The notes below the pieces were generated by a model. That model saw only the letters and a list, made by a program, of their open reading frames with translations. It was not told the DNA's origin and made no database searches. Source: an uncultured Pelagibacteraceae bacterium (GTDB lineage Bacteria; Pseudomonadota; Alphaproteobacteria; Pelagibacterales; Pelagibacteraceae). Taken from it: a DNA stretch of 58,226 nt. The stretch is from contig CACFUE010000002.1 in NCBI GenBank assembly GCA_902569465.1, positions 1-58,226 on the forward strand, written 5' to 3'. Shown here piece after piece: positions 13,803 to 23,080 of the stretch. Made by a program: the position numbers and the translations under genes. Within the stretch, counting starts at the first letter, position 1; each line of letters starts with the position of its first letter.

Positions 13803-14922
13803 AAAGATAAGTTCTATTTTTTGTGAAATTTAAGATTACACCTGCAAGTATAGCGCTACCAATTAACGAAGATCCCCCATAACTTAGAAATGGTAATGTC
13901 ATACCAGTAGTTGGTATTAAACTAGTGTTCACACCTACATGAATAAAGGTTTGGAATATTAATAAAGAGGAAAGACCACAAAGGGAAACTTTGATCAGTT
14001 GATCTTCCTGGTTAATAGAATTTTTTATTATTCTGAATGAAATATATAAAAATATTAGGATTATAAATATTGAGATTACTGAACCATATTCCTCAGAAAT
14101 AATAGCTATAATATAGTCTGTGTGGGCCTCAGGCACACTGTCCTTCAAAATGCCCTCGCCCATACCTTGACCTGTTAACCCTCCAAGTTTAATAGCGTCA
14201 AGAGCAGATGTTGACTGAAATTTATCACCTTTATTTGGATCAATGAAAGAAACTAGACGATTGATTATATAACCAAATTTTTCAGGCATTAAAAATAATA
14301 AAGAAGTTATCGAGACAAAAAAAACTGAAAAAAATCCAATTATATAAAATAAACTAACACCTGAGATGAATACTGTTGCAATCCAGGTTCCAATCAACAA
14401 TATCGATTGGCCAAGATCCGGTTGATCTATTAAAAGTATAATAACTGAAGTAAGTAGTAAAAAACTAAAAATATATTTTAGTTGAGATTTTTGTAAATCC
14501 TCAAATGTTAAAATTTTTACAGTAACCAAGATGAAAAAAGGTTTAAGAACTTCAATCGGCTGTAACCTAAAAAAATAAAAATCTAACCATCGTCTTGCGC
14601 CCTTAACCTCAACTCCAATTAATGGGACTAAAGATAAACAAATAAAAGAAAGTATGAATAACGGTATTATTAATTTTTTTAAAAGTTTCGTATCGATTGT
14701 TGATATTAAAATCATTAAAATTAATGAGAAAATAGTAAAGATTAAATGTTTTGAGAAGAAGAAATAATAATCTTTATTTAATCGTTCACCTGCTAGTGAT
14801 GATGTGGATGCAAATGAAAAAAACAAACCTAAAAAAAATAAAATTATGAAACAAAAAAATATTTTTTTATCAATGTTGCGCCAATAACTTGAAAGTTTTA
14901 TTTTATAAATATTTTCTTGCAT
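13795..14922 (-). CDS. ftsW: Septal peptidoglycan glycosyltransferase FtsW
   Basis: SEDS-family polytopic membrane protein that polymerises lipid II at the septum with its partner FtsI. About ten hydrophobic segments span the 375 residues. The SEDS signatures KGARRWLDFYFFRLQPIEVLKP and, near the C-terminus, TGMTLPFLSYGGSSLI are clear. It starts 20 bp inside murD and overlaps murG by 8 bp. A RodA role is possible on sequence alone, but the dcw position favours FtsW. Confidence 0.95.
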   Translation of the reverse strand: MQENIYKIKLSSYWRNIDKKIFFCFIILFFLGLFFSFASTSSLAGERLNKDYYFFFSKHLIFTIFSLILMILISTIDTKLLKKLIIPLFILSFICLSLVPLIGVEVKGARRWLDFYFFRLQPIEVLKPFFILVTVKILTFEDLQKSQLKYIFSFLLLTSVIILLIDQPDLGQSILLIGTWIATVFISGVSLFYIIGFFSVFFVSITSLLFLMPEKFGYIINRLVSFIDPNKGDKFQSTSALDAIKLGGLTGQGMGEGILKDSVPEAHTDYIIAIISEEYGSVISIFIILIFLYISFRIIKNSINQEDQLIKVSLCGLSSLLIFQTFIHVGVNTSLIPTTGMTLPFLSYGGSSLIGSAILAGVILNFTKNRTYLYE

Positions 14923-16189
14923 AAAATTTACTTAATCTTTTAAACTCATTTCCACGTTTTTCAAAATTTTGATATTGGTCAAATGAAGCAGATGCTGGGC
15001 TTAGTAAAACGATATTATCTTTTTTTTTAAATAATCTTATATCTTTGCAAATCTGAAAAATTGATCCCTTTAAATTTGTACATACCTCATATTGGACTTG
15101 GTTCCTCAATTGATTTTTAAAAAAGATTGTATTCTTTCCAATTATATAAGATTTAATAATATTTTTTTTTAGATTTTTTAAATTTATTTTATCATTTAAC
15201 TTTGGTAAACCTCCAACAATCCAAAAAATATTTTTTGAGTTTTTTAAAGCATATTTTGTTGACTCAAATGTTGTGGCTTTTGAGTCATTTATAAAAACAC
15301 AATTTTTTTTTTTTAAAAAAATTTCATATCTGTGAGGTAAACCTTTAAATGTATTTGCTGATCTTAAGAAAGATTTTTCCTTAATTCGAAGTAATTTTTG
15401 AAGTGTGTAAACAAAGGACATATTTTCGTCATTAATACTAGATCTTAAATATGAGTTTTTAATTTTATGTTTAATTGCTCTATAGCCTAATAAATCTGGA
15501 AAAATTAATTTTCCAGATAATTTTTTTTCAAGAAATTTTGATCTCAATTTTCTATTTACCAAAGAAAATTGATTTTTATTTTGAAATTTAAACACCTTGA
15601 ATTTAGAATTTATATAATCCGTCATGTTTCTGTGCCAATCTAAGTGGTCATTCGTAATATTTAACAATAAAGCATAGTCAGGTTTAATAAATTTTGAATG
15701 CGAAAGTTGAAAAGATGACGCTTCGATTACTAGAAAATTATTTCTTTTAATATTAAGACTTAGGATTGGTGTACCAATATTACCTCCTAAAAGAGATTTA
15801 TATTTGTTTTTGTTTAATATGTGATTAATTATTTTACAGGTAGTTGACTTCCCATTTGTTCCGGTAACTACAATAGACTTATAAAATTTTTTAGTTAAAA
15901 AAATCAAATCAATATCAGTTATAATTTTATTTTTAAATTTTTTTAGTTTTTTATTATTTTTTGAATTATTTAAACTTACACCTGGGCTCAAAACAATAAA
16001 ATCAACAACGCTCAATACCTTTGTTAAATTTTCTGGTCTTTTATCTCGATATAACCCTTTTTCCTTATCATCCCAAACTTGATAATGCTTAATATTATTT
16101 TTTCTAAAAAAATTAACAACTGATTTGCCTGTTGTTCCTAAACCGTAAACTAAGAAAGAAAGTCTTCTAAAATTTTCAATTTGAGACAT
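14903..16189 (-). CDS. murD: UDP-MurNAc-L-Ala--D-glutamate ligase MurD
   Basis: Adds D-Glu to UDP-MurNAc-L-Ala. The N-terminal Rossmann-like domain has FLVYGLGTTGKSV, the ATP site reads VTGTNGKSTTCKI, and NITNDHLDWHRNM and FINDSKATTFEST mark the central and C-terminal domains. The 428 residues are slightly short for the family. It begins 3 bp after mraY and overlaps ftsW by 20 bp. Confidence 0.96.
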   Translation of the reverse strand: MSQIENFRRLSFLVYGLGTTGKSVVNFFRKNNIKHYQVWDDKEKGLYRDKRPENLTKVLSVVDFIVLSPGVSLNNSKNNKKLKKFKNKIITDIDLIFLTKKFYKSIVVTGTNGKSTTCKIINHILNKNKYKSLLGGNIGTPILSLNIKRNNFLVIEASSFQLSHSKFIKPDYALLLNITNDHLDWHRNMTDYINSKFKVFKFQNKNQFSLVNRKLRSKFLEKKLSGKLIFPDLLGYRAIKHKIKNSYLRSSINDENMSFVYTLQKLLRIKEKSFLRSANTFKGLPHRYEIFLKKKNCVFINDSKATTFESTKYALKNSKNIFWIVGGLPKLNDKINLKNLKKNIIKSYIIGKNTIFFKNQLRNQVQYEVCTNLKGSIFQICKDIRLFKKKDNIVLLSPASASFDQYQNFEKRGNEFKRLSKFYARKYL

Positions 16190-16192
16190 TTT

Positions 16193-17278
16193 TTACCTTA
16201 GTTTTAAAGTCGCTAATCCAACTAAAGCTAAAATAATAGCTATTATCCAGAAACGAATAACTATGGTAGATTCAGCCCAGCCTTTTTTTTCAAAATGATG
16301 GTGAATAGGTGCCATTTTAAATATTCTTTTTCCAGTTAACTTGAAAGATATTACTTGGATGATCACCGAAACAGTTTCAAGAACAAACAGCCCCCCAATT
16401 ATTGCTAAAACTATTTCATGTTTAACAATTATTGCTATCGCTGCTAATGATCCGCCAAGGGAAAGAGAGCCGGTATCGCCCATAAAAATTTTTGCAGGAG
16501 GAGCATTATACCAAAGAAAACCTAAACAAGCTCCTACCACTGCACCACAAAAAATTGATAGTTCTCCAACATCTGGAATATATTGGATTTGCAAATATTC
16601 AGAGAAAATTGTATTTCCAACAACATAAGAAATTAAGGTAAATGAAAGTGCAACCAACATAACCGGAACTGTAGCTAAACCATCAAGACCGTCTGTCAAA
16701 TTGACAGCGTTAGACGCACCTATAATCACAAATAAACCGAATGGGATAAAGAAAAGTCCCATGTTAAATATTAAATTTTTAAAAAAAGGAAAGTAAAGAT
16801 CATAAAGATATTGGTGATTAGAATATTTAATTAATATAAATAAAGCTAAAGACCCAATAATTAACTGACCTGTCAATTTATATCGAGATTGTAATCCTCT
16901 TGAGTTTTTATATCTAATTTTTAATACATCATCTATAAGACCTAGGGCTCCTAGACTTAATGAGACAAAGATTAGCGTCCAAACATATATATTTGTTAAG
17001 TCTGACCATAATAATGTACTAGAAATAATACCGATTATGATTATCACGCCACCCATTGTAGGTGTTCCAGATTTTTTAACTATATGATCAATAGGTCCAT
17101 CTTGCCGAATTGGACCTGTTATCATTTTTTCTGAAAATATTTTTATCAAAGGTGCCCCAATTACAAAGACTACAGTAAGAGAAGTCATGACAGAAAGGCC
17201 TGTTCTAAAAGTTAAATATTTAAAAACATTTAAAAATGAATATTGATCTATTAAAGAAGTGAAAAAATGAAATAGCAT
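16193..17278 (-). CDS. mraY: Phospho-MurNAc-pentapeptide transferase MraY
   Basis: Polytopic membrane enzyme that makes lipid I from UDP-MurNAc-pentapeptide and undecaprenyl phosphate. Signatures are the KKSGTPTMGGVII loop, the catalytic-site aspartates in LGLIDDVLKIR and NLTDGLDGLATVP, the MGDTGSLSLGG loop and the histidine cluster APIHHHFEKKGW. The 361 residues are normal. Its start directly abuts the stop of murEF. Confidence 0.98.
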   Translation of the reverse strand: MLFHFFTSLIDQYSFLNVFKYLTFRTGLSVMTSLTVVFVIGAPLIKIFSEKMITGPIRQDGPIDHIVKKSGTPTMGGVIIIIGIISSTLLWSDLTNIYVWTLIFVSLSLGALGLIDDVLKIRYKNSRGLQSRYKLTGQLIIGSLALFILIKYSNHQYLYDLYFPFFKNLIFNMGLFFIPFGLFVIIGASNAVNLTDGLDGLATVPVMLVALSFTLISYVVGNTIFSEYLQIQYIPDVGELSIFCGAVVGACLGFLWYNAPPAKIFMGDTGSLSLGGSLAAIAIIVKHEIVLAIIGGLFVLETVSVIIQVISFKLTGKRIFKMAPIHHHFEKKGWAESTIVIRFWIIAIILALVGLATLKLR

Positions 17279-20041
17279 TTATTGGCCTTTAATTATTCTT
17301 TTACTTAAATTGTTTAATCCAGTTGCATTAGATCCTTTAATCATTAGATAATCATTATTAGATATAATATTATTTAAAGTAAAATCTATATCTTCCTCTT
17401 GTTGAAAAATATTGCCACGTTTGTCCTTATCAATATTTTTGTAAGTAATAAGAGTTTTACTGCCCTTAATGAATACTTTATCTATGTCGGAGTTGTTAAT
17501 AACTTTTGATAGATTTTTATGTAGTGACTCGGATTTTCTTCCCAATTCAAGCATGTCCCCAAGTAATAAGTATTTTTTGAATTTTTTTTTTTTGATTGCA
17601 TTAAAATTTATGATTGCGTTTTTGACTGAAAGCGGGTTCGCATTATAACTCTCATCAATTAATTTAAAATTTTTTTTATATCTTTTAATCTTGTGTATCT
17701 TACCCCTGCCCTCTGAAGGTTCGTAATCTTTATAGTATTGGTATATCTTTTTAAGTGATAAATTTAATTCACTTAATATTGCTACAGATGCTAAAACGTT
17801 ATAAATATTTAAATCACCTATTTCTAATTTTAAAACTTTTTTATTAATTTTTAAGATTATTTTTTTGTTTTTAATCTTATTTGATATCGATAAAGGATAA
17901 ATATCGGATTTTTTAGTTTTTCCAAACGTAATTATATTTAGATTTTTAGACTTACCTTTTTTTTTTAAAAAGTTAAAATATTGGTCATCACGATTTAAAA
18001 TGAGGGTGCCTCCCTTCTGTATATTATCTATCATTTCACTTTTAGCATTTGCTATACCTTGCAAATTTTTGAAGTTTTCAATATGAGCCTCAGCTATATT
18101 TGTTATGATCCCTATATTAGGTTTTATAAGTTTTGTAAGTTTGTTTATTTCACCTGCTTTACTCATTCCAACTTCAAAGACGCCAAATTTATGACTAGTG
18201 TTTAACTGCGAAAGACTTAAAGGAACGCCAAAGTGATTATTATAAGATTTTGGGGAACTAAAAGTATTTCCAAAATTTTGTAAAACTACCCCCATTAAAT
18301 TTTTTAAAGAAGTTTTTCCTGCACTTCCAGTGATTGCGATTATTTTTGCTTTTGTATATTTTCTTTTTTTTAAGGCAAACTGATTTAAGAATTTTATTTC
18401 ATTATTAACTTTTAAAGTTTTATGTCTTAATTTTTTCGTATTTTTAGAGGAAACTATATACTGAGCTCCATTATTAAGAGCGTCAGACATAAAATTTACT
18501 CCATCTTTATTCTTTCCTTTAATTGTTAAAAATAAATTATTTTTTTTTATTGTTCTTGAGTCAATAGATAATCCATGAAAATTTTTAAGAGTAGAGGTTT
18601 TGCAAATTTCTCTCAAAATTTTTTTATTTTCTCGAAATGTTTGCTCTTTGTGTGAGATCTTATTTAAATTTAACCTTAACTTATGAATTGTCTCCTTGTC
18701 AGAGATATGTATTACTTTATTTTTGTAAATTTGTTCAGATTCATGTCCTTTTCCAGCAACCAGTATGATTTCATTAGGTTCAGCACTTAAAATAGCTGAT
18801 TTAATTGCAAGGGATCTTTTAGAAATATTAAAACAAGGAGTACTTTTTATATGTTTAAGAATCTCTTTTCTTATACTTTCGGGCCTTTCATTTCTTGGAT
18901 TATCATCTGTAACATAAATTTTTTTACAATTTGAATTTGCTATTTTAGCCATTAAAGGTCTTTTTTTTAAATCTCTGTCGCCACCGCAGCCAAAGACTAA
19001 AGAAATATTTTCACCATATTGATTTTTTAATTCACTTAATACTTCTTTGAGAGCATCAGGTGTATGCGCAAAATCTACAAAAACCCTTATATTATTAGGA
19101 AAAGTTTTTACAAGTTCAAGTCTTCCATCAATATCTTTTATTTCATCTAATTTATTAAATATACTTCTCTCACTTAAATTGCATAATCTAGCAGCTTGCA
19201 CAGCCATGGCAATATTCTTTAATTGAAATTTATTAAATCTATAATTTGATTTTTTATCTATTTTATTTTTAATATCATTAATTTCTAAAAGTTTTAAACT
19301 TTTTTTTTTTGAAATTGATTTCAAAAAATTAAATTCTTTAATATTTTTATCTGAAATAACAAAATTATTTTTGGGTATAATCTTCTTGAATAATATTAAT
19401 TTAGCATTAAGATAGGCCTTCATGGATTTGTGGTAATCAAGATGGTCTTGGCTAAAATTGGTAAAAATTCCAGCTTTAATATTCAAATGATTTAATCTTT
19501 GTTGATGTAAACCATGGCTTGAAGCCTCAATAATAACATTATCTACTTTATTTTTATTAATTTTTTCTAAAGCTTGATGAAGAAAAATAGTATCAGGTGA
19601 AGTGAGATCGGATTTTAATATTTTACCTTTAATTTTAATGCCTAAAGTACCGATGGATGCAACGGATATATTGTTTAGACGTAATATTTGATAAAATAGA
19701 TCAGCCACGGATGTTTTACCATTTGTTCCTGTAACCGCAATTATATTTTTTGGTTTAAATTTATAAAATTTTGAACAAACTTTACTTAAATAATTTCTTA
19801 TATTTGAAGTTTTTACAATGACTATATTTTTATTTACATACTTACAATTTTTAGAACATATAACTGCAATTGCTCCCCTGCGAATGGCTTCCGAAATATA
19901 TTTTTCTCCATTCGTTTTATAACCTTTGATTGCAAAAAAAATAAAACCTTCCTTAACATTTTTACTATTAGAAGCTAGCCCCTTAACTTCAATTTTTTTT
20001 TTATCTTTTGATAGTTTATTTATTAGTTTTTTCAGCAACAT
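17279..20041 (-). CDS. murE/murF: MurE-MurF fusion (stem-peptide ligases 3 and 4)
   Basis: One 920-residue open frame covers two ligases. Residues about 1-465 are MurE: P-loop TGTNGKT (104-110), YHKSM, and DNPR (380-383), the signature for meso-diaminopimelate rather than lysine. Residues about 475-920 are MurF: an N-terminal domain (SIDSRTIKKNNLFLTIKG), a second P-loop TGSAGKT (571-577) and DESYNANP for the C-terminal domain. There is no stop or internal start-like break at the joint, so it is a true fusion and not adjacent genes. Such fusions are known in some proteobacteria. It overlaps ftsI by 26 bp and ends right before mraY. Confidence 0.95.
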   Translation of the reverse strand: MLLKKLINKLSKDKKKIEVKGLASNSKNVKEGFIFFAIKGYKTNGEKYISEAIRRGAIAVICSKNCKYVNKNIVIVKTSNIRNYLSKVCSKFYKFKPKNIIAVTGTNGKTSVADLFYQILRLNNISVASIGTLGIKIKGKILKSDLTSPDTIFLHQALEKINKNKVDNVIIEASSHGLHQQRLNHLNIKAGIFTNFSQDHLDYHKSMKAYLNAKLILFKKIIPKNNFVISDKNIKEFNFLKSISKKKSLKLLEINDIKNKIDKKSNYRFNKFQLKNIAMAVQAARLCNLSERSIFNKLDEIKDIDGRLELVKTFPNNIRVFVDFAHTPDALKEVLSELKNQYGENISLVFGCGGDRDLKKRPLMAKIANSNCKKIYVTDDNPRNERPESIRKEILKHIKSTPCFNISKRSLAIKSAILSAEPNEIILVAGKGHESEQIYKNKVIHISDKETIHKLRLNLNKISHKEQTFRENKKILREICKTSTLKNFHGLSIDSRTIKKNNLFLTIKGKNKDGVNFMSDALNNGAQYIVSSKNTKKLRHKTLKVNNEIKFLNQFALKKRKYTKAKIIAITGSAGKTSLKNLMGVVLQNFGNTFSSPKSYNNHFGVPLSLSQLNTSHKFGVFEVGMSKAGEINKLTKLIKPNIGIITNIAEAHIENFKNLQGIANAKSEMIDNIQKGGTLILNRDDQYFNFLKKKGKSKNLNIITFGKTKKSDIYPLSISNKIKNKKIILKINKKVLKLEIGDLNIYNVLASVAILSELNLSLKKIYQYYKDYEPSEGRGKIHKIKRYKKNFKLIDESYNANPLSVKNAIINFNAIKKKKFKKYLLLGDMLELGRKSESLHKNLSKVINNSDIDKVFIKGSKTLITYKNIDKDKRGNIFQQEEDIDFTLNNIISNNDYLMIKGSNATGLNNLSKRIIKGQ

Positions 20042-21758
20042 ATTGATAATTAAAGTCTTTATTTTTTATGGCTAAAATTGGTCCAATTTTTTCTATTATT
20101 TTGCCCGCCACATAAACTGAGTTCCATCCTGCCTCATTTCGGGTGCCTTTAATCATCATTCCTCTATAATCATAGATTAAATCTTTTGCTACTTGCGGAT
20201 TTTCTAACATTATCAATAGTGCATACTTTGGCTTTTGAGATGGAAAAATTGATATAAAAGTGTTTAAATTTTTATTATGATCTTTATAGTTTTGTGAAGT
20301 TCCAGTTTTTCCCCCGACATAATAACCATTTATGTCTGCGAGGCTAGCGGTACCGTTTTTATTAGTAACTACTTTTCTGAGCATACTATTAATACTATTA
20401 CTAGTTTCTTGAGAAATTATTCTACCGTATTTTGTTTTTTTTGAATTTTTTATTAAGATTGGCTTTATAAGTTCGCCTCCATTTACCAAAGAAGCATAAA
20501 TAGCTGTTGCTTGTATTGGAGTTGTGGTGATTCCATGACCAAAAGAAACTGTTTCAAGTTTACATTTATTCCAATCAAAATTAATTGGATTGCCAACTTC
20601 TTCCAATTGCAAATCTGGGCTTTTTAGTAAATTAGTCTTGTTGATAAATCTTTTATATTTTTCCTCTCCTATTTTTCTTGCAATAAGTAAGGTTCCAATA
20701 TTCGATGATCTTATAAGAATATCCTCTACTGATAAGTTTTCAGGGAATTTTTTTATATCAGAAATTTCATATTTTGAACATCTAACTGACCTTGGTATAT
20801 TTTTTACAATAGTAGTTGGTTCAACCAAGTTATTGTCTAAAGCCAAAGCAATTGTAAAGGTTTTAAAAATTGATCCTAACTCATATACTCCTTTAGTAAT
20901 TTTATTTAGGTATTTTTGATCTTCTACTTTAACTCTTTTATTTATATCAAAGTTTGGCAGTGAGACTAAAGATAGAATTTCTCCATTATTAACATCCATG
21001 AGTAATGCTCCGCCCCCAGTTGCGCTGAAAGTCTTAAGAGAATTATCCAGCTCTTTGCTTATAAGGTGTTGTATATTTGTATCTAAAGTCAATACCAAAG
21101 GTTTGTTTAGCAAATCTCTATTCTTAAGATCTTTATCAAAAAATTTTTCTACGCCTGAAATTCCGAAATTATCATAATCAACTTGACCAATTATATGACT
21201 AAATAAATTACCGTGAGTGTAAATTCTTGATTGGAACGGCTCAAATATAATTCCTTTTTCTCCTAAGCTCCAAAGTGTCTCTTTTTCTTGTTGGGTAATT
21301 CTTTTTTTTAGGTAAAAATATTTTTTCGAATTTATTTTTTTTTCTATATTTTTTATATTTAATTTAGGAAAATTTATTCTTAAATTAATAAGAAGATTTT
21401 CTTTATTTTTTATTAGTTTTGGATTTATTGCGGCATGATAAGATTTAATATTTCTTGAAATAAGAACACCATTTCTATCGACTATATCCCTTCTTAATAA
21501 AGTAAATTTTTTTACTTCATTTTTTTGATTTAAAACTTCTATTTTGTTAAGGGATATATGAATAATTTTAATACTAAATATTGAAATTAGAGAAAAGAAT
21601 AAGAAAAAGAGTATAAAAATTCTATCTTGTATTGAATTGATTTTTTTTGAAATTTTTCTTTTTTTGTTTGTCTCAAAATAATCTTCAAAATAAAAACTTG
21701 TTTGATTTATATTTTTATTTCTACTTTTTCTGTATTTTTTTACCATTCTCATTTCCAT
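20016..21758 (-). CDS. ftsI: Septal transpeptidase FtsI (PBP3)
   Basis: Class B penicillin-binding protein that cross-links septal peptidoglycan, partner of FtsW. One membrane helix lies at about 45-68, followed by the PBP dimerisation domain (RRDIVDRNGVLIS) and the transpeptidase domain with SIFK (296-299), SSN (351-353) and KTG (484-486). The 580 residues are normal. Three nearby ATGs (codons 1, 3 and 5) are possible starts, and the first gives a 38 bp overlap with ftsL. I see no Shine-Dalgarno that decides between them. Confidence 0.95.
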   Translation of the reverse strand: MEMRMVKKYRKSRNKNINQTSFYFEDYFETNKKRKISKKINSIQDRIFILFFLFFSLISIFSIKIIHISLNKIEVLNQKNEVKKFTLLRRDIVDRNGVLISRNIKSYHAAINPKLIKNKENLLINLRINFPKLNIKNIEKKINSKKYFYLKKRITQQEKETLWSLGEKGIIFEPFQSRIYTHGNLFSHIIGQVDYDNFGISGVEKFFDKDLKNRDLLNKPLVLTLDTNIQHLISKELDNSLKTFSATGGGALLMDVNNGEILSLVSLPNFDINKRVKVEDQKYLNKITKGVYELGSIFKTFTIALALDNNLVEPTTIVKNIPRSVRCSKYEISDIKKFPENLSVEDILIRSSNIGTLLIARKIGEEKYKRFINKTNLLKSPDLQLEEVGNPINFDWNKCKLETVSFGHGITTTPIQATAIYASLVNGGELIKPILIKNSKKTKYGRIISQETSNSINSMLRKVVTNKNGTASLADINGYYVGGKTGTSQNYKDHNKNLNTFISIFPSQKPKYALLIMLENPQVAKDLIYDYRGMMIKGTRNEAGWNSVYVAGKIIEKIGPILAIKNKDFNYQYVAEKTNK

Positions 21759-22059
21759 GAGTTACTAACTTATTTTTAAGATCTATAAAATTTGATAAAC
21801 TCAAAAAAATCTTAGAGTATTCTATAGGCACATATTTAACTTGATCCAGAAGTTCTACTTTTTTCTCAATAATATCTGGTGAACTTAAATAAGAAAAATC
21901 TAATTGAGACTCATTTAGATCAATTTCTTTCAAGGTAATTTCTTTATTAATACTGTAAATTCTTTTTTCTAATACTCTAGTTTGATTTTTTATAAATGAG
22001 GTTCCAATTAGAAAAGATGAAAATATTATTATTGAAATCAAAATTTTTATTTTAATCAC
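21721..22059 (-). CDS. ftsL: FtsL-like cell division protein
   Basis: Small bitopic protein of 112 residues with one N-terminal membrane helix (about 3-20) and a following periplasmic stretch with coiled-coil potential (RVLEKRIYSINKEITLKEIDLNES). The sequence is too diverged for motif recognition. The call rests on size, topology and its place between rsmH and ftsI, where FtsL always lies in dcw clusters. It overlaps rsmH by 8 bp and ftsI by 38 bp. Confidence 0.8.
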   Translation of the reverse strand: MIKIKILISIIIFSSFLIGTSFIKNQTRVLEKRIYSINKEITLKEIDLNESQLDFSYLSSPDIIEKKVELLDQVKYVPIEYSKIFLSLSNFIDLKNKLVTHGNENGKKIQKK

Positions 22060-23062
22060 TCATAGCCTCCAGTTCTAAGTATTTTTTAAACCTTTTAAGC
22101 AATTCATCAGGGTAAAAAAATTTGTTTTTACTTCTTGTTGCAAACCTTAATTTTGCAGATCTAGAGGGATTATTTTTAGCTAATTCAATTTGCGAAGGCT
22201 TGATTATAGTATTTTTATATTTCTCAAAAAGATAATTAAAGTTGGTAATGTTATAAGGTAGGTATCTTGAAGGATTAGATCTATTTTTTGAAAAATTTGA
22301 AAAAAAATACTTAACAATTTTATCTTCAATGGAATGAAATGTTACAATTAGCAGTTTACCTCCAGGCTTCAATATTTTAGTAGCATTTATAATACCATTA
22401 ACTAATTCTGTTATTTCCTTATTAACAAATATCCTGATTGCCTGAAAAGTTTTTGTACATGGATTAATCTTGTAGGCAAATTTTTTTTTTTTGCTTTTTT
22501 CGATGATATTTACTAATTCGTGCACTTTAGTAATTTTCTTTTTTTTTCTTGCCATGACGATATTTTTAGCAATTACATATGCCTCTTTTTCTTCTCCTAA
22601 AATTTTAATGATGGATCTTAATTGATCTTCACTCATATTATTAATTACCTCTTTAGCAGAAATGTCAGTTAGTCCCATTTTCATATCTAAATCATCTCTT
22701 GATTTAAATGAAAAACCCCTCTTAAAATTGTTTAATTGAATAGAGGATAATCCAAGATCAAAAATTATTACATCAACACAGTTCTTAAAAATTGTATCTA
22801 CTTGGCTAAATTTTATTTGATGAAATTGAAATCTATTTTTAAATTTTTTTTTTAGTTTTTTTGCTAATGAGCTTACGGTTCCATCTCTATCTAGTCCTAT
22901 TACTTTTGTTTTAGGGAATTTAAGCAAGGCCTCTGAGTAAGCTCCGCCGCCGAATGTACAATCTATATAAAGCCCGCCTTTTGAAGGAGTTGAGAATTCA
23001 ATTATTTCACTCAACATCACTGGAAAATGATGAGTATCCAGCGATGGTATTTGAGATTTCAT
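22052..23062 (-). CDS. rsmH: 16S rRNA m4C1402 methyltransferase RsmH (MraW)
   Basis: SAM-dependent methyltransferase acting on N4 of C1402 in 16S rRNA. SAM-binding features are YIDCTFGGGAYSEALL and VIGLDRDGT near the N-terminus, followed by FDLGLSSIQL and RGFSF. The C-terminal catalytic half has LLIVTFHSIEDKIVK and NPSRSAKLRFA. The 336 residues are slightly longer than usual. It lies 18 bp downstream of ftsZ, whereas in most genomes it follows mraZ directly. Confidence 0.97.
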   Translation of the reverse strand: MKSQIPSLDTHHFPVMLSEIIEFSTPSKGGLYIDCTFGGGAYSEALLKFPKTKVIGLDRDGTVSSLAKKLKKKFKNRFQFHQIKFSQVDTIFKNCVDVIIFDLGLSSIQLNNFKRGFSFKSRDDLDMKMGLTDISAKEVINNMSEDQLRSIIKILGEEKEAYVIAKNIVMARKKKKITKVHELVNIIEKSKKKKFAYKINPCTKTFQAIRIFVNKEITELVNGIINATKILKPGGKLLIVTFHSIEDKIVKYFFSNFSKNRSNPSRYLPYNITNFNYLFEKYKNTIIKPSQIELAKNNPSRSAKLRFATRSKNKFFYPDELLKRFKKYLELEAMSD

Positions 23063-23080
23063 TTATAATTAATTTAATCA

